A program made the translations under genes and the position numbers. A stretch of 64,000 bases of DNA from positions 186,001 through 250,000 of the forward strand of contig NZ_JYCN01000009.1 in the NCBI RefSeq assembly GCF_000876655.1. Reading direction: 5' to 3'. The DNA comes from Arthrobacter sp. SPG23. Lineage in GTDB: Bacteria > Actinomycetota > Actinomycetes > Actinomycetales > Micrococcaceae. Below are positions 15,203 through 23,171 of this stretch, in pieces (position 1 is the first letter of the stretch; every line of letters starts with the position of its first letter). Below the pieces are notes generated by a model. That model saw nothing but the letters and a program-made list of their open reading frames with translations. It was not told the origin of the DNA and made no database searches.

Positions 15203-17092
15203 TCAGGTGTTGTGTTGCCGGCGGAAGACCTTCAACTCCCAGGGGCGCAGGGGAATCGCAGTATGCGTCCCGGCCCCGTCGGACGGATAGTTGCCCAGGA
15301 TCAGCTCAGCCGGGTAGTGGCCCAGCTCCGGCTCATCCGCGCCGGCTTCGGCATCGCCCCAGCCGCCGCCGTCGAGCTCCACGGTGCGGTCTTCGCCGGA
15401 AAAGTTGCCGAGCACCAGCAATTGGACCCCCGGCGTCGAAGCCGCATTGGCAGCCGTACCGGCAGTCGCTCCAACAGCTGCCCCGGTGCCTGGCCCGGGG
15501 AGTGTCCGCCGGAAGGCGTACACGTGCTGGTCGTCGGGCAGCAGCATGGTGAAGTCGCCCTCCGCCACCACAGGTTCGGCGTGCCGAAGCGCGATGACCC
15601 GGCGGTAGAAGCTGAACACCGAGTCCGGGTTGTCCTCCTGCTCGGCGGCGTTGATGTGGCTGGTGTTCGGGTTGACGGCGATCCACGGCGATCCGGTGGT
15701 GAACCCGCCATGCCGGGTGGCGTCCCACTGCACCGGGGTGCGGGCGTTGTCCCGGTTCAGGGGCGCCAGGGCGGCCAGGACCTCGGCGTCGGTGTGGCCC
15801 AGATGGGTGGTTGCTTCCCGGTGGTGGTTGAGCACCTCGATGTCGCGGTAGTCGCTGATGGCCCCGAAGCTCATGTTGGTCATGCCCAGTTCCTCACCCT
15901 GGTACACGTACGGGGTGCCACGGTGCAGGTGCAGGATGCCGGCGAGCATCTTGGCGGAAAGCTCGCGGTACGGCCCGTCGTCACCGAAACGGGACACGGC
16001 ACGGGCTTGATCGTGGTTGCCCCAGTAGAGGCTGTTCCAGCCGCGCTCGGCCAAGGCGTCCTGCCAGCGGCCCAGGGATTGCTTCAGGTCGGTAAGCCGC
16101 AGCTTCCTGGGGCGCCACTTGTTGCCGTCCTCCTGGTCCAGCGCCACGTGCTCGAACTGGAACACCATGTCCACCTCGCGCCGGGCGGGGTCGGTGAACA
16201 GGACGGCGTCCTCCACCGTGACGCCGGGCATCTCGCCTACGGTCAGCAGCGGCTTGTCCCGGCCGGCGAAAACCTCCAGGTGCATTTCGTGCAGGAACTC
16301 GTGGATCCGGGGCCCGGACATGAAGTGCGGGCTGCCGTCGCCAAACAGCATGCCGTCGCCCTTCGGCCCGTCCGGCAGGGCCGTGTCCTTGGAGATGAAG
16401 TTGATGACATCCATCCGGAAGCCGTCCACACCGCGGTCCAGCCACCAGTTCATCATGTCGTAGACGGCGGCGCGGACTTCCGGGTTTTCCCAGTTCAGGT
16501 CCGGCTGCTTCCTGGAGAACAGGTGGAGGTAGTACTCGCCGGTGGCCTGGTCGAACTCCCAGGCCGGGCCGGAGAACGCGGAGCCCCAGTTGTTGGGTTC
16601 TGCGCCGGCGCCGCCCACGGGACTTTGCCGGGGCGGCCGCCACCAGTACCAGTCACGCTTGGGATTGTCCTTGGAGGACCGTGATTCCACGAACCACGGG
16701 TGCTCGTCCGAAGTGTGGTTTACCACCAGGTCCATCACCAGTTTCATGCCCCGCGCATGCAGCCCGTCGGTCAGTTGCTGCAGGTCGGCGAGGCTGCCGA
16801 AGAGGGGGTCCACGTCGCGGTAGTTGCTGATGTCGTAGCCGTTGTCGTCCTGCGGGGAGGTGTAGATGGGGGAGAGCCAGACGACGTCGACCCCCAGCTT
16901 CTGCAGGTAGTCCAGCTTGCTGATGATGCCCGGAAGGTCGCCGATGCCGTCCCCGTTGGAGTCCGCGAAGCTGCGCGGATAGATCTGGTAGACCACCGCT
17001 TTATGGAACCAGCCGGGTTCCGTGGCCGCCTCGTCGTCGTCCGCCGCATCACTGACAGGGGGTTCCGTTGCGGGGTCCGCGTGGGTGGTCAT
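15203..17092 (-). CDS. GH13 alpha-glucosidase
   Basis: 629 residues. A disordered acidic start (1-25) precedes the GH13 barrel. Conserved regions: DLVVNHTSDEHPWF; GFRMDVINF with nucleophile Asp 228; TVGEMPG with acid/base Glu 287; and WGNHDQ with Asp 361. The QPDLNWENPEV loop is typical of oligo-1,6-glucosidase and alpha-glucosidase types (GH13 subfamilies around 29-31). The C-terminal beta domain carries an Ala/Gly-rich insertion (about 535-560). There is no signal peptide, so it acts on imported maltose- or isomaltose-like sugars. GAGGAG precedes the ATG. Probably in one transcript with the proline-rich gene. Confidence 0.92.
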   Translation of the reverse strand: MTTHADPATEPPVSDAADDDEAATEPGWFHKAVVYQIYPRSFADSNGDGIGDLPGIISKLDYLQKLGVDVVWLSPIYTSPQDDNGYDISNYRDVDPLFGSLADLQQLTDGLHARGMKLVMDLVVNHTSDEHPWFVESRSSKDNPKRDWYWWRPPRQSPVGGAGAEPNNWGSAFSGPAWEFDQATGEYYLHLFSRKQPDLNWENPEVRAAVYDMMNWWLDRGVDGFRMDVINFISKDTALPDGPKGDGMLFGDGSPHFMSGPRIHEFLHEMHLEVFAGRDKPLLTVGEMPGVTVEDAVLFTDPARREVDMVFQFEHVALDQEDGNKWRPRKLRLTDLKQSLGRWQDALAERGWNSLYWGNHDQARAVSRFGDDGPYRELSAKMLAGILHLHRGTPYVYQGEELGMTNMSFGAISDYRDIEVLNHHREATTHLGHTDAEVLAALAPLNRDNARTPVQWDATRHGGFTTGSPWIAVNPNTSHINAAEQEDNPDSVFSFYRRVIALRHAEPVVAEGDFTMLLPDDQHVYAFRRTLPGPGTGAAVGATAGTAANAASTPGVQLLVLGNFSGEDRTVELDGGGWGDAEAGADEPELGHYPAELILGNYPSDGAGTHTAIPLRPWELKVFRRQHNT

Positions 17093-17179
17093 GGCCTGGT
17101 CTCCTCAGTTGCTTGCGGCTGGTCTGATGGTGGGGCTCGGTTTGATTATTGTTCAGATCGGGCGGGCAGGAAAGGGCTG

Positions 17180-18412
17180 CTAGTTCCGTGCCGAGAGGGT
17201 CTTGTCGCGGTCCTCGAAGACTTCCTCGCCGGGACCGGTGAACGCGCGGGACCGCTCGATGGCTTCGACGGAGCCGGTGAAGAGCTGGGAATCCTGCGGG
17301 TCGGAGTGCTGACGGGCCTGCAGCGGCGCCGGCTCCCGGGAATCCACGGCCGGCTGCCGGGAAATCTCACGGGAAGGAGCGGGCGGGACGGGTTCCCAGC
17401 GGACGTGCGGCAGCGACTCCGGGTGGCCCTGCTGCAGGAAGGTCACCATGGCTTCGCGGATGAGGCAGCGCAGGTCGAAAAGGGCGGCGCTGTCTGCCGC
17501 GCTCACCAGGATCCGCACCCGGACGTAGCCGTTGGTGGCATCCGTGATCTGCAGGATTCCCACGCGACTGTCCCACAGTTCCGTTCCGTCCAGCACCGTG
17601 CGCAGTTCGGCACGCATGTCCTCGATGGGAGCGCGCCAGTCGAGGTCGAACTCGACGGTACCCATCACCTCGGACTGGCGGCGGGTCCAGTTCTCGAACG
17701 GCGTGGTGGTGAAGTACGTGGAGGGCAGGATGAGCCTTCGGTCGTCCCAGATGTGGACCACCACGTAGGTCAGGGTGATCTCCTCGATCCGGCCCCACTC
17801 TTTCTGGACCACTACGACGTCATCCACCCGGATGGCGTCGGTGAAGGCGAGCTGCATGCCGGCGAACACGTTCACCAGCGACGTCTGGGCGGCCAGGCCG
17901 GCCACGATTGAGATCACGCCGGCGGAGGCAAGCAGCCCGGCGCCGAGGGCCTGGATGGCGGGGAAGGTCAGCATCACGCTGCCGAGGGCCAGCACCACGA
18001 TGAGCGCCACGCCGATCCGGCGGGCCAGGATCATCTGCGTCCGCAGGCGCCGGGCACGGCGGTTGTCGGCCACGTCCACGCTGTAGCGGCTGAGGACCAG
18101 TGCCTCCACGATCAGCAGCACCGCGACCGCGAGCCAGGCCAGGGAGCCCATGAGGGCGATCAGCAGGAGATGGTCGACGGCGGACCGCCACCCGCCGTCG
18201 TCCGTTGTCAGCACCAGCGCCACGCGGACGCCGATCAGGCAGAGGGCCATACGCAACGGAAGCCGCGCCACCCGGGAGGTGGCCTGGAGTTCGGGGCGGC
18301 GGCGGTTGAGCCGGAGGACCGTCTTGCGGATCAGCCAGGAGAGGACCAGGCCGGCCGCTACTGCGAGCGCCATGGCCAGGAAGGGCATTGCAGGGGTGAG
18401 GAATTCTTGCAT
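17180..18412 (-). CDS. MscS-family mechanosensitive ion channel
   Basis: 410 residues. Hydrophobic helices at about 8-30, 52-70, 80-112 and 130-152 are followed by the pore helix segment (about 155-185: GLLASAGVISIVAGLAAQ, then LVNVFAGMQLAF), as in MscS TM3. The beta domain follows (VDDVVVVQKEWGRIEEITLTY) and then a C-terminal cytoplasmic vestibule. The last 75 residues are hydrophilic and probably disordered. The family releases solutes on hypo-osmotic shock. Length is at the upper end for simple MscS proteins because of the tail. Confidence 0.9.
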   Translation of the reverse strand: MQEFLTPAMPFLAMALAVAAGLVLSWLIRKTVLRLNRRRPELQATSRVARLPLRMALCLIGVRVALVLTTDDGGWRSAVDHLLLIALMGSLAWLAVAVLLIVEALVLSRYSVDVADNRRARRLRTQMILARRIGVALIVVLALGSVMLTFPAIQALGAGLLASAGVISIVAGLAAQTSLVNVFAGMQLAFTDAIRVDDVVVVQKEWGRIEEITLTYVVVHIWDDRRLILPSTYFTTTPFENWTRRQSEVMGTVEFDLDWRAPIEDMRAELRTVLDGTELWDSRVGILQITDATNGYVRVRILVSAADSAALFDLRCLIREAMVTFLQQGHPESLPHVRWEPVPPAPSREISRQPAVDSREPAPLQARQHSDPQDSQLFTGSVEAIERSRAFTGPGEEVFEDRDKTLSARN

Positions 18413-18572
18413 TGGTTAAGCTCTATCAAGCTTCCGGGAACCGCTGAAATCCAGCGGGCCGTCGGCGTGCCGGTAACATTTGGACATCGATTGGATTTAT
18501 TGCTTTGGCGGAGCCGGGCAGCAGTCCACAATTGAGGAATTATTCGCGGTCTCATGAAATTCAGGAGAACAG

Positions 18573-19313
18573 ATGCACCGCTCAGCACCCTCGGCCATCG
18601 CAGTCTCGGGGGCCCTATGCCTCGCGTTCCTGCTGGTAGCCTGCGGACCGCCGGCCTCGTCACCGTCGACGAGTTCCCCGGACGCCACCGCCACCTCCAC
18701 CTCCACAGCTTCGGCCACCGTGACCACGTCGGCCTCGTCCAGCGCCACACCGTCCGCCTCCGCGTCTTCGAATCCCGAAGCGGGCTGGAAGTCCTACACC
18801 ACCGCCGACGGGCTGACCTTTGATTATCCGGAGGAGTGGAAGATCACCGACGCGGCCGGGGAAGCAGCTGCGGGCGGCGTGTTCGTGAAGATTACCAACG
18901 CCAACGGCAAGAACCTGGCGTCACTCCGGACGAACATGGTCACGGGCTCCGAGTGCACGGTGAAACAGCCGTTCGGCGTCTATGAGTCGCAGCCCCTGCC
19001 GGCACTGGAACAGAACGGCACCGTGCCCCGGTACACCTTCGAGACCCGGACGGATACGGCCGCCACGGATCCCAAGCTTATGACCGTGTTCGCGTACGGC
19101 ATCACGACGGCGCCCGAACCCACCGGAACGGAAGCGTGCCCCATCTTCCACTTCTTCAACTGGCCGCCCAGCGGTGCCACGTTCGGGGGCGCGTACGACC
19201 CCTTCGACACCACCCCCGGCAATGAGATGCATGTGGACACGCCAGAGGTGTACATGGGCACCCAGGAGTACAAGAACATCAAGAAGATGATCACCTCGCT
19301 GCGGCCCGCCTAG
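18573..19313 (+). CDS. lipoprotein, paralogue of the one at 22194 (copy 1)
   Basis: 246 residues. CAGGAGAAC precedes the ATG. Lipobox LVAC has cysteine 24; a Ser/Thr-rich spacer of about 45 residues follows, then a single domain beginning GWKSYTTADGLTFDYPEEW. That domain shares many blocks with the product at 22194 (VTGSEC, AYGIT, ACPIF, WPPSGA, TPG, and the final SLRPA). Two conserved cysteines (in GSEC and EACPIF) may form a disulfide. The FDYPEEWKI stretch is like the PsbP/MOG1-type fold, but this is a guess. Function unknown. Confidence 0.8.
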   Translation: MHRSAPSAIAVSGALCLAFLLVACGPPASSPSTSSPDATATSTSTASATVTTSASSSATPSASASSNPEAGWKSYTTADGLTFDYPEEWKITDAAGEAAAGGVFVKITNANGKNLASLRTNMVTGSECTVKQPFGVYESQPLPALEQNGTVPRYTFETRTDTAATDPKLMTVFAYGITTAPEPTGTEACPIFHFFNWPPSGATFGGAYDPFDTTPGNEMHVDTPEVYMGTQEYKNIKKMITSLRPA

Positions 19314-19335
19314 CTACAGAGGGCCCCACGGCGAA

Positions 19336-19370
19336 CGTTGCGCACCGCGGACAATCCGCGGTGCGCAACG
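19336..19370. terminator. perfect 16-bp hairpin after lipoprotein copy 1
   Basis: CGTTGCGCACCGCGGA (19336-19351) pairs exactly with 19355-19370 across a three-base CAA loop, 23 bases after the lipoprotein stop. It is a strong stem without T-tract and probably ends that transcript. It also marks the border where the A+T-richer accessory region begins. Confidence 0.75.
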
Positions 19371-19547
19371 ATGCTCCTATAGCGGTCAAACCCGTCGTTC
19401 CGCTCAATTTCCTACAGTCCATGCTCGGCGACGGTGTGAGGTTGTCAATTCTCGTAACGAAGCAATTACAAAATTGTTAAGGCGGGAAAATAGTCCATCG
19501 ATTAGGCATATGGTCGAGGTCCGATTCATTACTCATGGGGGAGAAAG

Positions 19548-20177
19548 ATCTATCAGAGCCGAATCAGAAGAGCGAGCATTGTCCTGGCCACATGCGCAGC
19601 GCTACTACTGGGAGGGAGCGGCGCCAACGCGGTCCCACAACTGGCCACTAGTAACGCAACTTCGCAGGAGTCCAGGAGTACAAACGCTAATCCGAAAAAT
19701 GATGCAATCGTGCGAGCGGTTGACGAAGCATTTCGAGGCGAAAACAGTGGGTTGGAAGCGTTGTTGAACGGGCCTCAGTCGGCAGCCGTTCAGCAGGAGT
19801 TGAGACGTCGCCTCGAAGAGCGAGGCGACTTCCAGAGGGTAGAAGTGCCTGGACCAACTGAGGGTTCAGATCTGACTCTGATGGCAACAGGCGAGTACGA
19901 CAACTACTGCACCGGATACAACGGTGTGACGATGGGGTGGTACGGAAAAGAGATTCTCGCCTGTCACGGCTGGCTAGATTCATACATTTCCGGACGGCAT
20001 GTCGCCCACTATAGCCCCGACTTGATTCCCCGGGGATACCCTGTTTCAGTCGGCTGTGCCTACGCCGCATTTGGAGTCATTATGTCCCTGACCATGCCCT
20101 TGGGATCCATCGGATGGGCTGCTTATGGCAGTGGCCTGCTGTTTGCGGGAGGTGGCATTGTTATCTCCTGTGGATAA
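19548..20177 (+). CDS. secreted bacteriocin-like precursor, unknown family (start codon uncertain)
   Basis: From 19506 to 20177 one frame is open and encodes a textbook signal peptide (RRASIVLATCAALLLGG, cut after GANA). A hydrophilic helical pro-region follows (about 48-90, VRAVDEAFRGENSG, ELRRRLEERGDF), then a Gly/Tyr/Cys-rich part (DNYCTGYNG, ILACHGW) and a very hydrophobic Gly-rich C-terminus ending ISCG. No ATG, GTG or TTG lies upstream of the signal. The best site is ATC at 19548 behind GGGGGAG; GTG at 19710 would delete the signal. Base composition is clearly less G+C-rich than the neighbours. The pattern recalls SdpC-like or other exported peptide toxins; this is inference. Confidence 0.5.
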   Translation: MYQSRIRRASIVLATCAALLLGGSGANAVPQLATSNATSQESRSTNANPKNDAIVRAVDEAFRGENSGLEALLNGPQSAAVQQELRRRLEERGDFQRVEVPGPTEGSDLTLMATGEYDNYCTGYNGVTMGWYGKEILACHGWLDSYISGRHVAHYSPDLIPRGYPVSVGCAYAAFGVIMSLTMPLGSIGWAAYGSGLLFAGGGIVISCG

Positions 20178-20382
20178 GAAAATCGAGTCGACTCCGTGGT
20201 CTGTCATTTTGATTACTCAACTTCTGGGCGTAGTTGGGCTAGGCGCGTTGCTCATTCGTCTTCAAGCCGAGTGGTACGACTTCCTCTTGGTCGGGCTATT
20301 CATCGTCTACGAGATCCTTGTGATCCGCGCGCTTGTGCGCCGGGCCTCGTCGTCAGCGTCGCCAACGAATAACCCCTTGTAA
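20158..20382 (+). CDS. small two-helix membrane protein, candidate immunity partner
   Basis: 74 residues if started at TTG 20158, which has GGGAGG five bases upstream and overlaps the preceding gene by 20 bases; GTG at 20170 (MDKKIESTPW) is an alternative. Two hydrophobic helices (VILITQLLGVVGLGALLI, then YDFLLVGLFIVYEILVI) are separated by a short QAEW loop. A basic, Ser-rich tail ends the protein. The overlap implies translational coupling with the secreted protein before it. Small membrane proteins in this position often protect the producer from its own toxin; here that is inference only. It ends just before a strong terminator. Confidence 0.55.
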   Translation: MLSPVDKKIESTPWSVILITQLLGVVGLGALLIRLQAEWYDFLLVGLFIVYEILVIRALVRRASSSASPTNNPL

Positions 20383-20400
20383 CCATCGGGCAGCACTTCT

Positions 20401-20432
20401 GGAGGCCGGGCTGAACCTGCAGCCCGGCCTCC
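20401..20432. terminator. 13-bp hairpin terminator of the two-gene cassette
   Basis: GGAGGCCGGGCTG (20401-20413) pairs perfectly with 20420-20432 across a six-base loop, 19 bases after the stop of the small membrane protein. It closes the cassette and separates it from the IS110 element. Confidence 0.8.
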
Positions 20433-20604
20433 AACTGCATCTCCTTGCGCAGAGTTCTGCTAAATCGCTTCCCACGCACCGATGTCATGTGTGTCGCCGG
20501 GACAGCCCACTGGTCCATACGACCTTTCTGGGCTTGATGTTTTGACATGCCGGCAGCGCCGGCGAGGCGAGGCCGGCGCAAAGGCTTGCTGTCCAGCAGA
20601 GCCC

Positions 20605-21873
20605 TTACGACGCCAGGCTTCTTTCGACTTCGCCGCCAGCTTCCCTGGTGTGTAGATGGGCTACCGTTTGCTCGGTGAGCCATTGGCGGTAGGTCGCAGC
20701 CAGGTCGTCATTTCGGATGTGCCCGCGTTCCAGACGCGAAATGATTGACACCCATTGACCAATTTCCTGGGCTACGGTCGTGATGGTGATTCCGAGATCG
20801 GTCCGCATGCGTCGGAGGTCTGAGTTGTTAGGTGCCGGCCGGGGGTTGGTGATCTGGCGGTAGATTTCGCGGGCTGCGTAGCGTTTGAGGCAGCGCATGA
20901 TTTCGCGTTTGCTCTTGCCCTCGGACGTACGTTTGGTTACGTAGTCCTTGGTGCGCTGACACGAGGCCATGCGGACCAGGACTACTTGATGCAAGGCGTT
21001 ATTGGCGCTGCGGTCGCCGCCTCTACTGAGTCGGTGACGCGTTGTCTTGCCTGATGAGGCTGGTACCGGGGCGACCCCGACGAGCGAGGCGAATTGGGCT
21101 TCGTTCCCCAGACGGTCCGGGTTGTCCCCGAAGGTGATCAACAGCTGGCTGGCTACTTCGGTCCCGACTCCTGGAAGATCGCAAAGCATTGGAGCGTAGC
21201 TGTCCAGGATTTCCTTGAGAGCCGCGTCAGCAGCCTCGATTTCTATTCCCAGAGCCTGACACCGGGAGGCCAACGCTTTCAGCGTCAGCAGGGTCACGTA
21301 CTCGGGGTCAGCCAGATGTCCTGAAGGTCTCGTGCGCTGCAGCGCAGTAATCAGCGCGGGGGTGGCCAGAGCCCGGTATTTCGCCCGAATTTTGTCCGGC
21401 GCCGAAACGAGGAGCGCCTTGATTTGGTTGATGGCTGCGGTGCGGGCCTTGATCGCTGATGCGCGCCCGGAACGTAGGATCCGCAGGCATTCGACTGGGC
21501 CGTCCTTGGCCTTCGGGATTGCCTTCGTCCATCCCTCGAGTACAGACTTGGCGGCCTGGTAGGCATCCAGCGGGTCGGACTTCCCCTTGAGCCGGCGGGC
21601 GGCCCGGTTCGGGCGGTTCACCTCCAGCACGGTGATCCCTTCACTCCGCAGAGTTCTGGCCAGCTCGGCGCCGTAAGATCCTGTTCCTTCGACCCCGACG
21701 GCTATGACTGTGCCGTAGGAGGTGATGAACTCGATGATTTTCCGGTATCCCGATCCCACGGCTAGGAATTCCCTGTCCGCGAGGGGTTTACCGTGTTCAT
21801 TGATGACGGCTACGTGGTGTGTGTCGGCGTGGGTGTCGATACCCGCAATGACTATTGTTGGTTCGCTTGCCAA
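20605..21873 (-). CDS. IS110-family transposase with C-terminal XRE-type HTH
   Basis: 422 residues. The N-terminal RuvC-like DEDD domain shows AGIDTHADTHHVAVI, VGVEGTGSYGAEL and KSDPLDAYQAAK. The C-terminal Transposase_20 part has DLPGVGTEVASQLLITFGD and the serine-containing PASSGKTTRHRLSRGGDRSA loop. After the usual end, about 55 more residues form an XRE-like helix-turn-helix (LRRMRTDLGITITTVAQEIG, then ISRLERGH). The start is TTG at 21873, with GAGGGG about ten bases upstream. No frameshift is seen. The added HTH is unusual for the family as I know it. Confidence 0.9.
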   Translation of the reverse strand: MASEPTIVIAGIDTHADTHHVAVINEHGKPLADREFLAVGSGYRKIIEFITSYGTVIAVGVEGTGSYGAELARTLRSEGITVLEVNRPNRAARRLKGKSDPLDAYQAAKSVLEGWTKAIPKAKDGPVECLRILRSGRASAIKARTAAINQIKALLVSAPDKIRAKYRALATPALITALQRTRPSGHLADPEYVTLLTLKALASRCQALGIEIEAADAALKEILDSYAPMLCDLPGVGTEVASQLLITFGDNPDRLGNEAQFASLVGVAPVPASSGKTTRHRLSRGGDRSANNALHQVVLVRMASCQRTKDYVTKRTSEGKSKREIMRCLKRYAAREIYRQITNPRPAPNNSDLRRMRTDLGITITTVAQEIGQWVSIISRLERGHIRNDDLAATYRQWLTEQTVAHLHTREAGGEVERSLAS

Positions 21874-22095
21874 GATGGAAATGCCCCTCAGTCGCGTCGA
21901 ATGCTGATTGATCGGGCGCGGGCCAGGTGGGCAGACAAAACGGTAATGGGACTGGTCGTATCAGGCTCCTATGAGGTCATGTCCGCCTGGCTCGACACCC
22001 CTTTTAACGGACCTTGAGCCGGCGGACAGATCGTCGGGAAGACAGTGCCGCCTGGTACGTCAAGTTTTGGCTGGGTCACGCCGGCTCAAGGACTG
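21874..22095 (-). ncRNA. candidate bridge-RNA region of the IS110 element
   Basis: IS110-group elements encode a structured bridge RNA in the long non-coding end upstream of the transposase. Here about 220 non-coding bases lie upstream. They contain a perfect 13-bp inverted repeat (22012-22024 with 22079-22091) and a repeated CCGCCTGG block (around 21985 and 22050). Only position and the repeats support this; loops and target-pairing bases were not identified. Confidence 0.3.
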
Positions 22096-22193
22096 TTCCA
22101 GTATTACCGTTTTGGCGGCGAATTTACCCCGCCCCGCGCGAGCCGCTGTCCGCAGGCCCACAATTGATCCCTAAGCTGTATGAGGAGGATTGC

Positions 22194-23078
22194 ATGCGCC
22201 GACCAATGACGCCCGGCTGTGGATCGTCCGGGCCGCCACGTTCCCTTGCAGCAGCTTCTGCGGGGGCCTGCCTCGCGGTGCTCCTGGCAGCTTGCGGGCC
22301 GCCGCCCGCTCCGCGGAACCCGGGGTCCGCCGCGGCACCCCAACCAAGCGCTTCGGCCGGCGCAACATCGAGCGGAACAGCGGACGCAACAGCCGGCGGA
22401 ACCGCCCCTGCTTCGGCCAATGGAACCGCCTTGCCGCCAAGCACGACGGCGGGCGTACCGCCGGCGGAACCGGCGCCGTCGGGCACGTCCCCCAGCCGGC
22501 TGCCGTCACCCACGGCGTCCGGCTGGAAGACGTTCACGACGTCGGACCGTCAGCTGACGTTCGATCATCCGGGCGACTGGACCATCAAGGATCCAACCGG
22601 AAAATCGCCGCTCGGCGGAGAGTTCGTGGAGGTGCTGAACGCAGCAGGGAAGTCGATGGCCGTCCTCGAGACCAGGATCGTGACCGGCTCGGAGTGCGTG
22701 CAGAAGTATCCGTTTGCGGTGCTGGACTCCGAACCCATGACGGCCCTGGCTGAGAAGGGTGTGCCGGACGAAAACGCCCCACGGTTCATGTTCGAGACGA
22801 GGGGAGATGCCTCGGCGCCCGCCCGGACGGCCGAAACCATCGCGGCCTACGGCATCACCATGATCCCGGAGGAGGTGGGGACGCTGGCGTGCCCCATCTT
22901 CCTGCTGTTCAGGTGGCCGCCCAGCGGTGCGATGTTCGGGGCAGGGTACGACCCGGCGAACAACACCACGCCCGGCGAACCGGCGCTTCCCTACTGGGAG
23001 AAGGCGAAGCTGTATGTGGAGACGGGCGAGTACCGGAACATCCGGCGGATGATCGCCTCACTGCGGCCCGCGCGGTAG
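22194..23078 (+). CDS. lipoprotein, paralogue of the one at 18573 (copy 2)
   Basis: 294 residues from the ATG at 22194, with GAGGAGG close upstream. The signal runs to lipobox LAAC (Cys 34). A long Pro/Ala/Gly/Ser-rich spacer (about 35-115) is longer than in copy 1. Then comes the same domain: GWKTFTTSDRQLTFDHPGDW, VTGSEC, FETRGD, AYGIT, ACPIFLLFRWPPSGAMFG and the terminal SLRPA. Upstream DNA shares TTTGGCGG and CCACAATTGA blocks with the promoter of copy 1, so the duplication includes control DNA. Role unknown; surface-anchored. Confidence 0.8.
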   Translation: MRRPMTPGCGSSGPPRSLAAASAGACLAVLLAACGPPPAPRNPGSAAAPQPSASAGATSSGTADATAGGTAPASANGTALPPSTTAGVPPAEPAPSGTSPSRLPSPTASGWKTFTTSDRQLTFDHPGDWTIKDPTGKSPLGGEFVEVLNAAGKSMAVLETRIVTGSECVQKYPFAVLDSEPMTALAEKGVPDENAPRFMFETRGDASAPARTAETIAAYGITMIPEEVGTLACPIFLLFRWPPSGAMFGAGYDPANNTTPGEPALPYWEKAKLYVETGEYRNIRRMIASLRPAR

Positions 23079-23171
23079 CCGCCAGCTGCCTGTGCGGGGG
23101 CTCCTTGACTGGCCCCGTGCGCCCGAGCAGACTCGAATGAGGACTCGGTTCTATCAGTAGTCGGGGTTCTG

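Larger units (their letters stand above)
20433..22095 (-). mobile_element. IS110-family insertion sequence (ends not resolved)
   Basis: The element is defined by its transposase (20605-21873). About 170 bases lie on the 3' side and about 220 on the 5' side before the promoter region of the lipoprotein at 22194. IS110 elements lack clear terminal inverted repeats and make no or tiny target duplications, so exact ends cannot be read from one copy. It lies between the cassette terminator and the duplicated lipoprotein promoter and interrupts no recognisable gene. The transposase frame is intact, so it may still be active. Confidence 0.6.

Noticed and set aside
14918..16684. 588-codon plus-strand open frame
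   Set aside because: It is antisense to the alpha-glucosidase, whose catalytic motifs are complete. The translated chain has no domain and is rich in Val/His/Gly as expected of an antisense frame.
16700..17911. 403-codon plus-strand open frame
   Set aside because: Antisense to the end of the alpha-glucosidase and the MscS gene; no ribosome site and no recognisable domain.
19474..19767. 97-codon frame overlapping the secreted cassette protein
   Set aside because: The alternative frame over the same bases encodes a clear signal peptide and mature protein; this one has neither hydrophobic nor domain features.
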